Source: Neopusillimonas aromaticivorans (GTDB lineage Bacteria > Pseudomonadota > Gammaproteobacteria > Burkholderiales > Burkholderiaceae_B). From it: a stretch of 64,000 nucleotides of DNA. Below the pieces are notes generated by a model, which searched no databases, was not told where the DNA came from, and saw nothing but the letters and a program-made list of their open reading frames with translations. The translations under genes were made by a program, and so were the position numbers. The stretch's first letter is position 1. Each line of letters starts with the position of its first letter. This document shows positions 30,928 through 40,926 of this stretch, in pieces. The stretch lies in contig NZ_CP128233.1 in the NCBI RefSeq assembly GCF_030344915.1, forward strand, positions 806,001 through 870,000. The letters are read 5' to 3'.

Positions 30928-31701
30928 GTGAAAAAAATAGCAATCGTTTCCGCTAAAGGTGGCGTTGGCAAAAGCACAATATCAGCCAACCTGGCCATGG
31001 CCTTATTCAATACGGGCCTGCCCGCACTTGGGGTTGACCTGGATCCTCAGAATGCACTGCACCTGCATTTCGGCGGCCAGAACGACACCATCGAAGGCCT
31101 TTCACGTGCAACCCTGGAGGGACGTGACTGGCGCGAAACAGCCCACCAAGTCGACGGAGGGCTTGCCATTTTGCCCTACGGAATCGTCAACGAATCAGAC
31201 CGGCAAGAATTTGAAGCCCTGTTGGCGACAGATCCCGACTGGTTGCAGCGCAGCCTTGACAGCCTGCCTTTATCACCCGACACCATGGTCGTCATTGACA
31301 CGCCACCTGGTCCGTCTGTCTATTTGCAGCAGGCGCTCAGCGCCGCCCAGCTCGTTATCGTAGTCACGCTCGCCGATGCGGCCTCTTATGCAACATTGCC
31401 GCAAATGGAAAAACTAATCCGGGCGTTCTGTCTGCAGCGCGACAATTTCATCAATTACGCCTACCTTGTCAATCAGTTTGACGTCAATAGAACACTATGT
31501 AATGACGTCGTAGAAACCATGCGCGAACAACTTCCCGGGAAAACTATCGGTTTAGTGCAGTTTGACCCAAGTGTGGGTGAGGCGCTCGCCTGGGGCAAAA
31601 CCCTGATCGAACGCAGTCCGGAAAGTCCTGCTTGCAAAGATTTCATGTCCTGGACCTCATGGATTTTGACACAAGCAAGCCCTGAACTATCCCCGGCTTG
31701 A
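30928..31701 (+). CDS. bcsQ: BcsQ, MinD/ParA-like ATPase, copy 2
   Basis: This intact 257-residue ATPase starts at GTG 30928 (MKKIAIVSAKGGVGKSTISA). Walker A (KGGVGKST), A' (VDLDPQNALHLHFG) and Walker B (MVVIDTPPGPSVYLQQAL) are complete. It aligns along its whole length with copy 1 at 24128, for example in the TLADAASYATLPQMEKL region, but the two are clearly diverged and so not a recent duplication. It sits in a bcsP-bcsQ-bcsB-bcsZ-bcsC order from which bcsA is missing; bcsB copy 2 follows after 21 nt. Confidence 0.92.
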   Translation: MKKIAIVSAKGGVGKSTISANLAMALFNTGLPALGVDLDPQNALHLHFGGQNDTIEGLSRATLEGRDWRETAHQVDGGLAILPYGIVNESDRQEFEALLATDPDWLQRSLDSLPLSPDTMVVIDTPPGPSVYLQQALSAAQLVIVVTLADAASYATLPQMEKLIRAFCLQRDNFINYAYLVNQFDVNRTLCNDVVETMREQLPGKTIGLVQFDPSVGEALAWGKTLIERSPESPACKDFMSWTSWILTQASPELSPA

Positions 31702-31722
31702 CCCTCACGACATGGATTGACA

Positions 31723-34122
31723 ATGCCTCGAATGAACTTTTTCACGGCTCCCCGCACCGAATCAACAGGCCTCTACGTCCGCACCGCTGGACGCTCGTTC
31801 CTCAAAAAACTGGCCGTAACCTGTTTTTTGCTGGGCATAGTTATAGATGCAGCAATCGCCACCACAACCGAAACCGTCGTCACGGACTCTACTGAACCCC
31901 TTGGCTCCGACAGCACACCGGTCGAACAGGCCATTCCGGCAGCATCCGTAGCCCCACCATTCATTCCAAACTTGACGTTGAGCTTCGAAGAACTTGGCGC
32001 CCGATATCCATTAAACCTGCGTGGCATCGATGCCAGCAACACCCTGCCCTTCAGTATCCGCACGGATGAAGTTGTCAGCAGCGCTCGCCTCAACCTCTCC
32101 TATGCCTACTCTCCATCCCTGCTACCTGACCTGTCGCACATCAATGTCTTACTGAACGATGAAATTGCGGCAACTATCCCGTTACCCGTCGATACGGCCG
32201 GCAGGCCCTGCAAAAAACTATCGCATTACCTGCCCACCTGATCACCGCACTGAACCAGTTGCGCTTACAACTCATCGGCCACTACACCCTCGAATGCGAA
32301 GATCCTTTGCACACCAGCCTTTGGGCCAACATCAGCAACCGCAGCACTCTGGAACTCGCAATCGCGCCACTGCCACTACCTGACGACCTGGCGTTGCTAC
32401 CCCTGCCTTTTTTGACCCCCGAGGCATGCAGCCACTCGAACTGCCGTTCGTTTTCAGTGGAATGACAGACCCTAGCGTGCTGGAAGGCGCCGGTGCCCTC
32501 TCGTCCTGGTTAGGCAGCTTGGCAAGCGAGCACGGGGTCCGTTTCCCTGTCGTCAAAGACGTAGCGCCAGCCAGTGGACACGCCATCATTTTCATCAATG
32601 GTGCCAATCAGGCCAGTCATTTTTACAACGCTCCCCTTACAGGCCCGACAGTGGCCGTAAGGTCTAACCCACAAGACCCAAGTAGCAAATTTCTATTGGT
32701 TATGGGGCGGGATGGTAAAGAGCTGAAACAAGCAGCCATCGCGCTGGCTGCAGGCAATCAAACATTAACAGGTGCAAGTGCCGTCATTACGGAGTTTGCC
32801 GACATCAAGCCCCGCGTCCCCTACGATGCGCCCAATTGGTTGCGCACCGACCGACCGGTTGCCTTTGGTGAGCTGATCGACAAAGCCCGTCTGAATGTTT
32901 CTGGCTACAGCCCCGATCTGATCCGCATCAATGTCCGGGTACCCCTGATCTTTTTGGCTGGCGTGAGAATAAAGTTCCGATCAAACTGAACTATCGCTAC
33001 ACCCCCAGCCCACTGCAGTGAACTCGTCTCTCCTGTTCAGCGTCAACGATTTATTCATGAAGTCAATGCCTTTGTTCGCGATTGACGATCTTTACACTGA
33101 ACAGGTCGCCGGCACAGAAGCCTTGTCAGATCAGGACATTCCGTCCAGTGCCCTGCTGGAAGTTCCACTGGAAACCCTGATCCCTCAAGCCCAACTGCAG
33201 TTTCGCTACATGTACGATTATGTGAAGCAAGGGGCGTGCAGAGACATCATCATTGACAATACACGGGGCTACATCGATCCTGAATCAACCATCGACTTGA
33301 CAGCCTACCCGCATTTCAAGGCCATGCCCGACTTGTCAGCCTTTGCCAATAGTGGCTGGCCCTTCACTCGCCTGGCCGACCTTTCTGAAACGGCCGTTGT
33401 CATGGGCAAGCAGCCTTCAGCCGATGAAATCGGGCTTTATCTTGACTTGATGGGCCTGATGGGTGATTCAACGGGCTACCCTGCTCTGGCGGTTACCGTG
33501 ACCAACACGGAAAATATCGATGCTGTCGCCGGAAAAGACCTGCTGGTCGTGGCTGTCGCTACTGAAAAAATTCACTTGACTACTGGGATGCCTATCTTGA
33601 CGGCTCTTATACTGGTTCTGATGGCAAGCGGCTGGGTACCTCGGACCTGCTCTATAAAGCCCTGAAGTGGCCAACCCCCGACCCGCGGGACAACGATGTG
33701 CCGCAACGCAGTCTGATCGCCTACAACAGCCAAAGCACAAGTGCCATTCTGGCAGGCTTCGAATCACCGAAAACCCCTGGGCGCAGCGTGGTACTGGTTG
33801 CCAGCAACGAGGGGCTGGTCTGAAAAAGGCCGCCGAGGCCATCCTTGCCCACGAAAACTTCGACGGCTCAGTTGGCGGTAGTCTGTCCATTGTTCGTGGA
33901 GGCAAAATCGATCAGTTGGTTGCTGCACAAACCTACTATACCGGCCAGCTTGACCGATTCAAGCGCTGGCAATGGCAGCTGAGCAGCTACCTACCCACCG
34001 AACCTGGCTGGAAAATGCTGGCCGTTGCAGGTATCGCTCTACTGGTGATATCCGTATTGCTCTGGCGCCTGGCAAGACGAATTTTCGGACAACGCACAGT
34101 TGCTGCCCGCGAAGAGACTTGA
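31723..34122 (+). CDS. bcsB: BcsB, cellulose synthase periplasmic subunit, copy 2, frameshifted
   Basis: This is a second BcsB of about 800 residues. A signal/anchor (LKKLAVTCFLLGIVIDAAIA) and a Thr/Ser/Pro spacer precede the core blocks LSHINVLLNDEIAATIPL, LQLIGHYTLECEDP, YSPDLIRINVRVPPDLF and FRYMYDYVKQGACRD. The C-terminal membrane helix is MLAVAGIALLVISVLLW. The same blocks occur in copy 1, but the proteins are diverged. At least five frame changes (near 32205, 32410, 32945, 33570 and 33820) break the raw reading. There is no bcsA next to it, so it must share the single BcsA or have another role. Confidence 0.9.
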
Positions 34123-34125
34123 TCC

Positions 34126-35389
34126 ATGCTCCGACCCGGACTGCCCCTCACCACTGAATACCTGCCAAGCCAACCGGTTCGCCGGCGTCTTCTGGCATCT
34201 CTGGCAAGCCTTTGCGCATTACCTGCAGGGGTGACCCTGGCTCAGTCGACCAAAGCTGCACATCACGGCTGCAGCCAGCCTGTGGAATGGCCACAATGGC
34301 AATTGTTTCTCGATTATTTCGTACAAGATGACGGCAGGGTTCTGGACGCCAGTACAGCCCAGCAACACAGCTCTTCCGAAGGTCAATCCTACGGTATGTT
34401 TTTTGCCTTGGTCGCCAACGATCCTTCCACCTTTGAACGCCTTTGGAACTGGGCTGTCCACAATTTGGCGGCAGGCGACATCCGAAAAACCTGCCTGCAT
34501 GGATTTGGGGCAAAGACGATCAGGGTCAATGGCGAATACTGGATGACAACTCAGCATCAGACGCTGAACTCTGGTTCATCTATTCGCTGCTGGAAGCTGG
34601 AAAACGCTGGCAGCGTCCCGACTACATCGAGGACGCCATGGCCCTGTTGCGGCAAGTTGAAGCCCAGGAAACCGCTTTACTCCCTGGTCTCGGACAAGTG
34701 TTGCTTCCTGGTCCACGCCATTTCAGCCTCGAAAACAATCTGTGGCGACTCAACCCCAGCTACACTCCCCTTCCTCTGATTCGGAGACTCGAATCCGTTT
34801 CACCCCGGGGCCCTGGGGTGAAATTGCCCTTAACACAGTAGCCTTGCTTGAGGCTACCTGCCCAAAGGGCTTTGCAGCAGACTGGGTTTGCTATCAAGGT
34901 GCATCAAGCACGACTGCGGGCCAATTTGTAACCGACCCGGAGAAAGGTGATATTGGCAGCTACGATGCCATACGAGTCTATCTCTGGGCAGGGCTGACGG
35001 CCGCCGAAGACCCTCTGGCGGCACGTCTGCTGGATACCCTTTGGGGCATGGCTATGATAGTGGCCCAAACCGGGGCGCCACCCGAAAAAGTCCAGACAGA
35101 AACGGGCATCACAGAGAACACAGGGCCAGCCGGATTCTCGGCAGCACTGGTTCCATATTTTTATGCCCGTAAAGAACCCTCGCCGATGAACGCACAGTAC
35201 AACCGCGCAACTTCACTGCTGCAGTTCCAGATCGTCGAAAGACGTCAGAAATCGCTGCAACCTTCTTATTACGATCATGTCCTGAACCTGTTCAGCACCG
35301 GCTGGCAACGTGGGCACTACCGCTTTGCGGCCTCCGGTGACTTGCATCTTCAATGGGATAACCTATGTCCGAACGCTCTTACACTCTAG
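34126..35389 (+). CDS. bcsZ: BcsZ, GH8 endo-beta-1,4-glucanase, frameshifted
   Basis: This periplasmic cellulase (about 421 residues) trims or edits nascent cellulose and is part of most Gram-negative bcs operons. The signal is twin-arginine-like (RRRLLASLASLCALPAG). Catalytic regions of GH8 are present: SSEGQSYGMFFALVANDP (acid Glu), WRILDDNSASDAELWFIYSLL (Asp) and YDAIRVYLWAG. Frames change at the five-A run 34485-34489 and near 34775. It starts 3 nt after bcsB copy 2 and its end overlaps bcsC by 25 nt. Confidence 0.92.
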
Positions 35390-38300
35390 CTTTGGGCCTG
35401 TTGGCCTCACTGGCGACCGTCCAGGCAACGGCACAGCAAGCTCCGGCACTTAACACCCTTCTCGAACAAGGCCGATATTGGCAAGCGCGCGGCGACTTCA
35501 AGCGCGCCGCCGAGGTCTGGGAAAAATTGCTCGTTGCCGATCCAGACAACCCGGATGCCCTGTACGGCCTGGCACGCGCTGCCCTGCACGATGACAATTT
35601 CGACAAAGCCAACCAATACCTGGGGCAGTTGCGCGATACAGCACCGAAGAATGCGCTGGTCCCTTTGCTGGAGCAGGAAATTTATCTCGCCCAGCCAGGC
35701 CCTAAAGCTGAACTGGACAAGGCCCGCTCATTTGCTGTAGCACAAGAAATGGATCAGGCTATCGCCCAGTACGACAAAGTATTGCAGGGTCGCCAGCCCT
35801 TGGGGAATCTGGCCCGAGAATATTACAACTACCTGGGCTACAGCTCCAACGGATTACCGCGCGCGATCAAGGGCCTTGAAGATGTTTTGCGCTCATCACC
35901 CAACAATCTTATTAACCAAATGGCTTTGGCCAAACACCTGATTCGCACCGAAGACCGCCGTGGTGAAGGGCTACAAATACTGCAACGGCTTTCGGCTCAA
36001 CCGGCCGTAGCCAGTGAAGCAACAGAAGCACTGCGTACGGCGTTGACCTGGATCGGGCCTGCACCAGATGAGCACCGCGCAGCATTTGAACGCTATCTGG
36101 CTGCCAACCCTGGTGACGAAGAAATTCGACAACTTCTGACGACCGGAAATGCCAACCGCGCAACCGCAACGGCCGGCACTCGAACAGGCACAACCTCACC
36201 GCGTCAGGACCCTGCTCTTACCCGAGGATTTTCCGCGCTGGAAGCTGGGCAACTGGCCGACGCAGAAACAGCCTTTCAGTCAATCTTGCAGCGAAAACCA
36301 CGTGATGCGGACGCGCTTGGCGGAATGGGGCTTATCAGGCTGCAACAGAAAAACTTTACCCAGGCGGAACAGCTCCTGCGTGACGCTGCCGCGCAAAAGC
36401 CAACCTGGAAGAAAAACCTTACGCTCGTCCAGTACTGGAAGCTGGTCGATGCAGCAAGCCGGTCCCGATCGAACGGTCGCCTCGAGCAGGCCCGATCATT
36501 GGCCGAACAAGCCATCAAGATCGATAACAAGAGTGCGGCGGCCCATAATATTGTTGCAGGTATATTTGCCGATGAAGGCAAACCCGATCTATCCGAACAA
36601 GCTTACCGACAAGCCCTGAAAGGCGACCCGCGAGATATAGAAGCGCTGCAAGGCCTCGCAAATACACTTGCGCAAATGGGAAAAATAGATGATGCCTCTG
36701 CACTGTTAACCCGTCTGGCAACCAATCGCCGCCTGGACCCAGGCCAGATCAACAAACTACGTGCCGCCATTGCCACAGGCCGTGCCAAAGCAGCGCAACA
36801 ACGCGGCGATCAGGCAGGGGCACAACTGTCGCTTGAACAGGCACTACGAGACGATCCGAACAACCCCTGGATTCGTTTGGACTTGGCCCGGCTGTACCTG
36901 AAGCGCGGTGCCCGCACCGAAGCACGGGATTTGGTAGATAGCCTTGCCAGAGCACAACCTGGCATGACCGACGCACTGTATAGCAGTGCATTGTTGTCTG
37001 CCGAGATGAACGACTGGCCTGCAGCCTATGCCGCATTACAACGCATTCGTCCCGACGAGCGCAGCGCCGAAATCAACACGCTGACTCGCAGGGCAGGTAT
37101 TCTGGTTAAAGCCGACGAGGCATCGAAATTGGCTCGCAACGGCAACTTTACGGAAGCCAGGACAATACTGGCACGCCTTGAACCTGAAGCCATCAACGAT
37201 CCGGCACTGACAGGCCCGATTGCCTCGGCCTACGTCGACGCCGGCGACACGACCCGTGGCCTGTCACTGATGCGCAACCAGCTCGAGAACAGTGGCAACT
37301 CAACGGATGCCATCCTTTCCTATGCCGGGCTTTTGCTCCGTACAGGACAAGATCCACAGGCCAGTGCCATGATGCGTGAGCTTCAGGCCCGTTCGTTGAC
37401 GCCTGACCAACAAAGCCTTTACAACAACTTGCAATTCGCACATACCGTTCGGCAGGCTGACCTGTTGCGTGAACAGGGCAACCTTGCCCGGGCCTACGAC
37501 ACTCTGATGCCCGCACTGTCACAACGCCCTGACGATCCGGCAGCGTTGGCTGCACTGGCTCGCATTTATTCAGCCAGTGGTGACGACAAGCAAGCACTAA
37601 CCTACTATAAACGGCTCTTGCAAAATGACCCAGATAACGCCAGCCTGCAACTGGCAGCCGCCATGTCTGCGGCAAGAACGGGTGACAAGGCCTATGCAGA
37701 TACCGCCCTCGAACGCGCACTGACACTGGCGCCTCGTAACCCTGAAGTGCTCGCAAACGCCGCTCGAATCTATCGTTCACAGGGAAAAAGTGGCAAAGCA
37801 CTGGACCTGATGACAGAAGCAGTTGACGCAGAAAACAATCGTGTCGCCATGACAACGCCGACGACACCCGTGCCCCATCGCCAGGAACCTGCCCCTGCAC
37901 CTGCCCTGACTCAAAACCAGACAATTCAGCGCCCCATGACCCAACCCCGGATCGGAAACGAGACTGCGCTTGCTCCTATGGCAGCACCGAGAACAGGCAC
38001 TGAGCGCCTACAGGCTCAACCACCATCAGATACGGTACAGTTTCAGGCACCGGCAATATCCGATACCGCGCAGCGCCCGGAGTCACTGCAACCTAGGGCG
38101 ACTCAAGGTCAGCATCAAGCGCCCTCACAGGCAAATACCGGACGCATACAAGAATCTGTCCGTACAGTCGCCCCACAACCCTTGGTTGTAGCAGGGCCCG
38201 ACAACATAACATTCGGGCCTGCCCTTGCAAGCCGTCAGCCAAACCCGGCCCCACCTCTGCAAACAAGCGCGTCCAACCAACTGGACAACCTGAATCAAGA

Positions 38301-39531
38301 GCTGGCCGAACTGCGTGATTTGCGTAATCCCGAAGTCACTCTGGCCACTACCGCCCGCAGTAACAATGGGGAGGAAGGTCTTAGCAAGCTGGATGACCGG
38401 CAAGCCAGCCTGCAAGTGCGACTGCCCGTTCAGGAAGGCAAACTGGTTGTCGAAGCCACCGCCGTCCAGATTAAGGCCGGTGACGTGGGTAACGACTACA
38501 GCAGCCGCGAACGATTTGGCGGTGGTGCGGTTGCGGTCTATGACAGCGTAGTGGCCAACGGCCAGACTGGCGACCCACGGGCGCTCAACAATGCCGCGCC
38601 AACAGGCCAACAACGCGACAGCGGGGTTGGTGTCTCCGTGGCTTACGAATATCAAGGGCTACGGGTTGACGCTGGTACGACACCTTTGGGTTTCCAGGAA
38701 ACCAACTTCATCGGCGGCATCAAGTACGACGGCACATTCAATGAACAAGACCGGACCTGGTACAGCGTTGACCTTTCGCGTCGGCCGGTAACAGACAGCG
38801 TCGCCTCGTTCGCCGGAGTAACCGATAACTATAGCGGCCTAAGCTGGGGTGGCGTCACCGCCACCGGCGTACAACTACAGGCTGGGCAAGACAGTAACCA
38901 ATTCGGTTATTACGCGTATGGCGGCTGGCATGCACTGCGCGGCGAAAACGTGGCCAACAACACGCGCGCCAACATTGGCGCCGGAATGTACTGGCATCTT
39001 GTCCGCAACAGTAACACCCAGCTGACCGCTGGACTGAACCTGGGCGCTACCTTTTACGACAAAAACCAACGCTTCTTCACATACGGGCATGGGGGATATT
39101 TCAGCCCGCAATCGATGTACTCAATCAGTATCCCATTCACCTGGGCCCAACGTAGCGGCAGACTTTCCTACAAGCTGCAGGGCTCCATCGGCGTTGAGCG
39201 CTTCAAGGAAGACAGCGCAGACTACTTCCCCACCAGCCCTCTGCTGCAGGCACAGGCACTGGCGGCAACGCAATATGCCAGTTCAATGGGTTATACCGGG
39301 GCCACCAGCGTGTACTCGGGACAGACCAAAACGGGTTTCAGCTACAACCTGCAGGGTGCCGCAGAGTACCGCCTGTCCGACCATCTGATCCTGGGCAGTC
39401 ATCTGGGTCTGAATAACGCCAAGGACTATCGTCAATGGGGTGGAGGACTCTATTTGCGCTACTACTTTTACCCGACTTCGCGTGATCTTGACCTACCGGT
39501 CAAGCCCTACCGTGGACCCTATGCCAACTAA
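35365..39531 (+). CDS. bcsC: BcsC, TPR-rich outer-membrane cellulose exporter
   Basis: This 1388-residue protein is intact, the longest in the window. A signal peptide (residues 1-23) precedes about 800 residues of TPR helical repeats (such as GRYWQARGDFKRAAEVWEKL). A Pro/Gln/Thr-rich linker spans about residues 828-945. The C-terminal outer-membrane beta-barrel (about 965-1388) ends LPVKPYRGPYAN, as in BcsC/AlgK-AlgE-like exporters. It guides cellulose from the periplasm across the outer membrane. The start overlaps the bcsZ end, giving translational coupling. Confidence 0.95.
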   Translation: MSERSYTLALGLLASLATVQATAQQAPALNTLLEQGRYWQARGDFKRAAEVWEKLLVADPDNPDALYGLARAALHDDNFDKANQYLGQLRDTAPKNALVPLLEQEIYLAQPGPKAELDKARSFAVAQEMDQAIAQYDKVLQGRQPLGNLAREYYNYLGYSSNGLPRAIKGLEDVLRSSPNNLINQMALAKHLIRTEDRRGEGLQILQRLSAQPAVASEATEALRTALTWIGPAPDEHRAAFERYLAANPGDEEIRQLLTTGNANRATATAGTRTGTTSPRQDPALTRGFSALEAGQLADAETAFQSILQRKPRDADALGGMGLIRLQQKNFTQAEQLLRDAAAQKPTWKKNLTLVQYWKLVDAASRSRSNGRLEQARSLAEQAIKIDNKSAAAHNIVAGIFADEGKPDLSEQAYRQALKGDPRDIEALQGLANTLAQMGKIDDASALLTRLATNRRLDPGQINKLRAAIATGRAKAAQQRGDQAGAQLSLEQALRDDPNNPWIRLDLARLYLKRGARTEARDLVDSLARAQPGMTDALYSSALLSAEMNDWPAAYAALQRIRPDERSAEINTLTRRAGILVKADEASKLARNGNFTEARTILARLEPEAINDPALTGPIASAYVDAGDTTRGLSLMRNQLENSGNSTDAILSYAGLLLRTGQDPQASAMMRELQARSLTPDQQSLYNNLQFAHTVRQADLLREQGNLARAYDTLMPALSQRPDDPAALAALARIYSASGDDKQALTYYKRLLQNDPDNASLQLAAAMSAARTGDKAYADTALERALTLAPRNPEVLANAARIYRSQGKSGKALDLMTEAVDAENNRVAMTTPTTPVPHRQEPAPAPALTQNQTIQRPMTQPRIGNETALAPMAAPRTGTERLQAQPPSDTVQFQAPAISDTAQRPESLQPRATQGQHQAPSQANTGRIQESVRTVAPQPLVVAGPDNITFGPALASRQPNPAPPLQTSASNQLDNLNQELAELRDLRNPEVTLATTARSNNGEEGLSKLDDRQASLQVRLPVQEGKLVVEATAVQIKAGDVGNDYSSRERFGGGAVAVYDSVVANGQTGDPRALNNAAPTGQQRDSGVGVSVAYEYQGLRVDAGTTPLGFQETNFIGGIKYDGTFNEQDRTWYSVDLSRRPVTDSVASFAGVTDNYSGLSWGGVTATGVQLQAGQDSNQFGYYAYGGWHALRGENVANNTRANIGAGMYWHLVRNSNTQLTAGLNLGATFYDKNQRFFTYGHGGYFSPQSMYSISIPFTWAQRSGRLSYKLQGSIGVERFKEDSADYFPTSPLLQAQALAATQYASSMGYTGATSVYSGQTKTGFSYNLQGAAEYRLSDHLILGSHLGLNNAKDYRQWGGGLYLRYYFYPTSRDLDLPVKPYRGPYAN

Positions 39532-39569
39532 GAATCGTCGAACGTCAACCTAAGACGCGGAGAACACAA

Positions 39570-40237
39570 ATGATTACCTCTGTTCTGGCCGGACTGAGCA
39601 TCCTTATTATCGGGGACAGTCACTTGACCGCGCCTGAATACCTTGTCACAACACTTCATGACGGCCTTGCCCGTCAAGGTGCTGTAGTCCATAGCATCGG
39701 CGTGTGTGGTTCAACCCCGGCTGACTGGCTCAAGGCGACACCCGGCGATTGTGGGGCAAGCGAACGTAAAGGCGCAGACAAACCAACATTCAGTGCCAAC
39801 AGTGCCACCACCCGTCCGATTACAGGGCTGCTAAACGAGGAAAAGCCCGATCTGGTGATCGTAGTTATGGGCGACACCATTGCGAATTACAGCGGTGGTA
39901 GTTTCATGAAGACCTGGGCCTGGCAAAACACCACGCAACTGACCAAAGCCATTGCCGCCAGCAATACCGCATGTGTCTGGGTTGGCCCTGCCTGGGGAAC
40001 CGAGGGCGGAAAATACAAAAAAACTTCGCGAGGGTTAAACAGGTATCCAACTTCCTGGCAACCAATGTTCAGCCTTGCGATTACATCAACTCGCTCCATC
40101 TGTCCAAGCCCGGGCAGTGGCCTACTGTCGATGGCCAACACTTCACAGCTCCCGGTTATCAATCATGGGGCAATGCTTTAACACAAGCCATTGCCGCCGC
40201 GCCCGTCGTCCAGAATCTAAGGAAACCAAAACCATGA
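39570..40237 (+). CDS. SGNH-fold hydrolase of the acetylation module, copy 1, frameshifted
   Basis: This GDSL/SGNH-type esterase or acetyltransferase-like protein has about 222 residues. The nucleophile block GDSH occurs at about residue 15, a GDT motif in IVVMGDTIANY, and the Asp-x-x-His pair in TVDGQHFTAPGYQSWG. No cleavable signal peptide is evident. One base is too many (or two too few) at the seven-A run 40017-40023. A paralogue is encoded at 59247-59915. It lies in the position of wssF in the Pseudomonas wss cluster, between bcsC and the algF-like gene, whose ATG overlaps its stop. Confidence 0.8.
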
Positions 40238-40914
40238 TCACTTTACGCGCTATCGGCATGCTATTGGCCACACTGGCTCCGGTGGCCGCCATGACCACCG
40301 AAATACCGCTTTACGAAACGGGCCCCGCCGAGGACTCGGCCTTCATCCGCTTTGTCAATGGCAGCAATGCACCACTCAACGTCAAAGGAGGGCAAGCTAA
40401 AAACCAGATGCCGCTGCCCGTCGCGAAGCCTGTCTCGGACTTCTTGCCCGTATCGGCCAACCGACCATTAAAAGGCGATTTCGTCGGTGCGAACAGCAGC
40501 ACGCCTTCTGAAACTACTGTTAAAGCGGGTGAGTTTGTCACGGTGATCGCTCTGCCGGACACCGGCGATGCGCTGAAAATCAGCACCATCAGGGAAACAC
40601 CCGACGACTTCAATGCATTGAAAGCTTCGCTGGCTGTCTACAACCTGTCATCAACCTGCACACAAGCCTCTATCAAAGTGGCTGGCCGTGACCTGGAGCT
40701 GTTCAAGACAGTCGCCGCAGGTACGGCGTCGGAAAGACGCATGATCAATCCGGTGAAACTGGACATCCAGCTTTACTGCAATAATGTACCCGTCAATGAA
40801 CCGGTAGCTCTGGGTGCATTGTCAGCGGGCACACGCTACACAATATTCCTGTTGCCCGACGCTACCACCTCGGGAACCCGCATTTACCCAGCAACAGACA
40901 ACCTGGTCTTTTAA
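40234..40914 (+). CDS. AlgF-like periplasmic acetylation protein (WssG-like)
   Basis: This exported 226-residue protein has a short signal (MITLRAIGMLLATLAPVAAM) and the AlgF signature YETGPAEDSAFIRFVNGS. Beta-rich C-terminal repeats end YTIFLLPDATTSG. AlgF/WssG proteins relay or position acetyl groups during polymer O-acetylation in the periplasm. It starts inside the stop of the SGNH gene (ATGA) and is followed after 12 nt by the MBOAT gene, the algF-I-J order of alginate and Wss clusters. The frame is intact. Confidence 0.88.
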   Translation: MITLRAIGMLLATLAPVAAMTTEIPLYETGPAEDSAFIRFVNGSNAPLNVKGGQAKNQMPLPVAKPVSDFLPVSANRPLKGDFVGANSSTPSETTVKAGEFVTVIALPDTGDALKISTIRETPDDFNALKASLAVYNLSSTCTQASIKVAGRDLELFKTVAAGTASERRMINPVKLDIQLYCNNVPVNEPVALGALSAGTRYTIFLLPDATTSGTRIYPATDNLVF

Positions 40915-40926
40915 GCGTATTACCCC

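Noticed and set aside
24128..34122. Recent tandem duplication of bcsQ-bcsB
   Set aside because: The paired copies share motifs but differ along their whole length, including spacer and anchor segments, so an old duplication or operon merger is more likely.
37193..37924. 243-codon minus-strand open frame inside bcsC
   Set aside because: It is antisense to intact TPR repeats of bcsC, rich in Cys/Arg/His as usual for shadow frames, with no family match.
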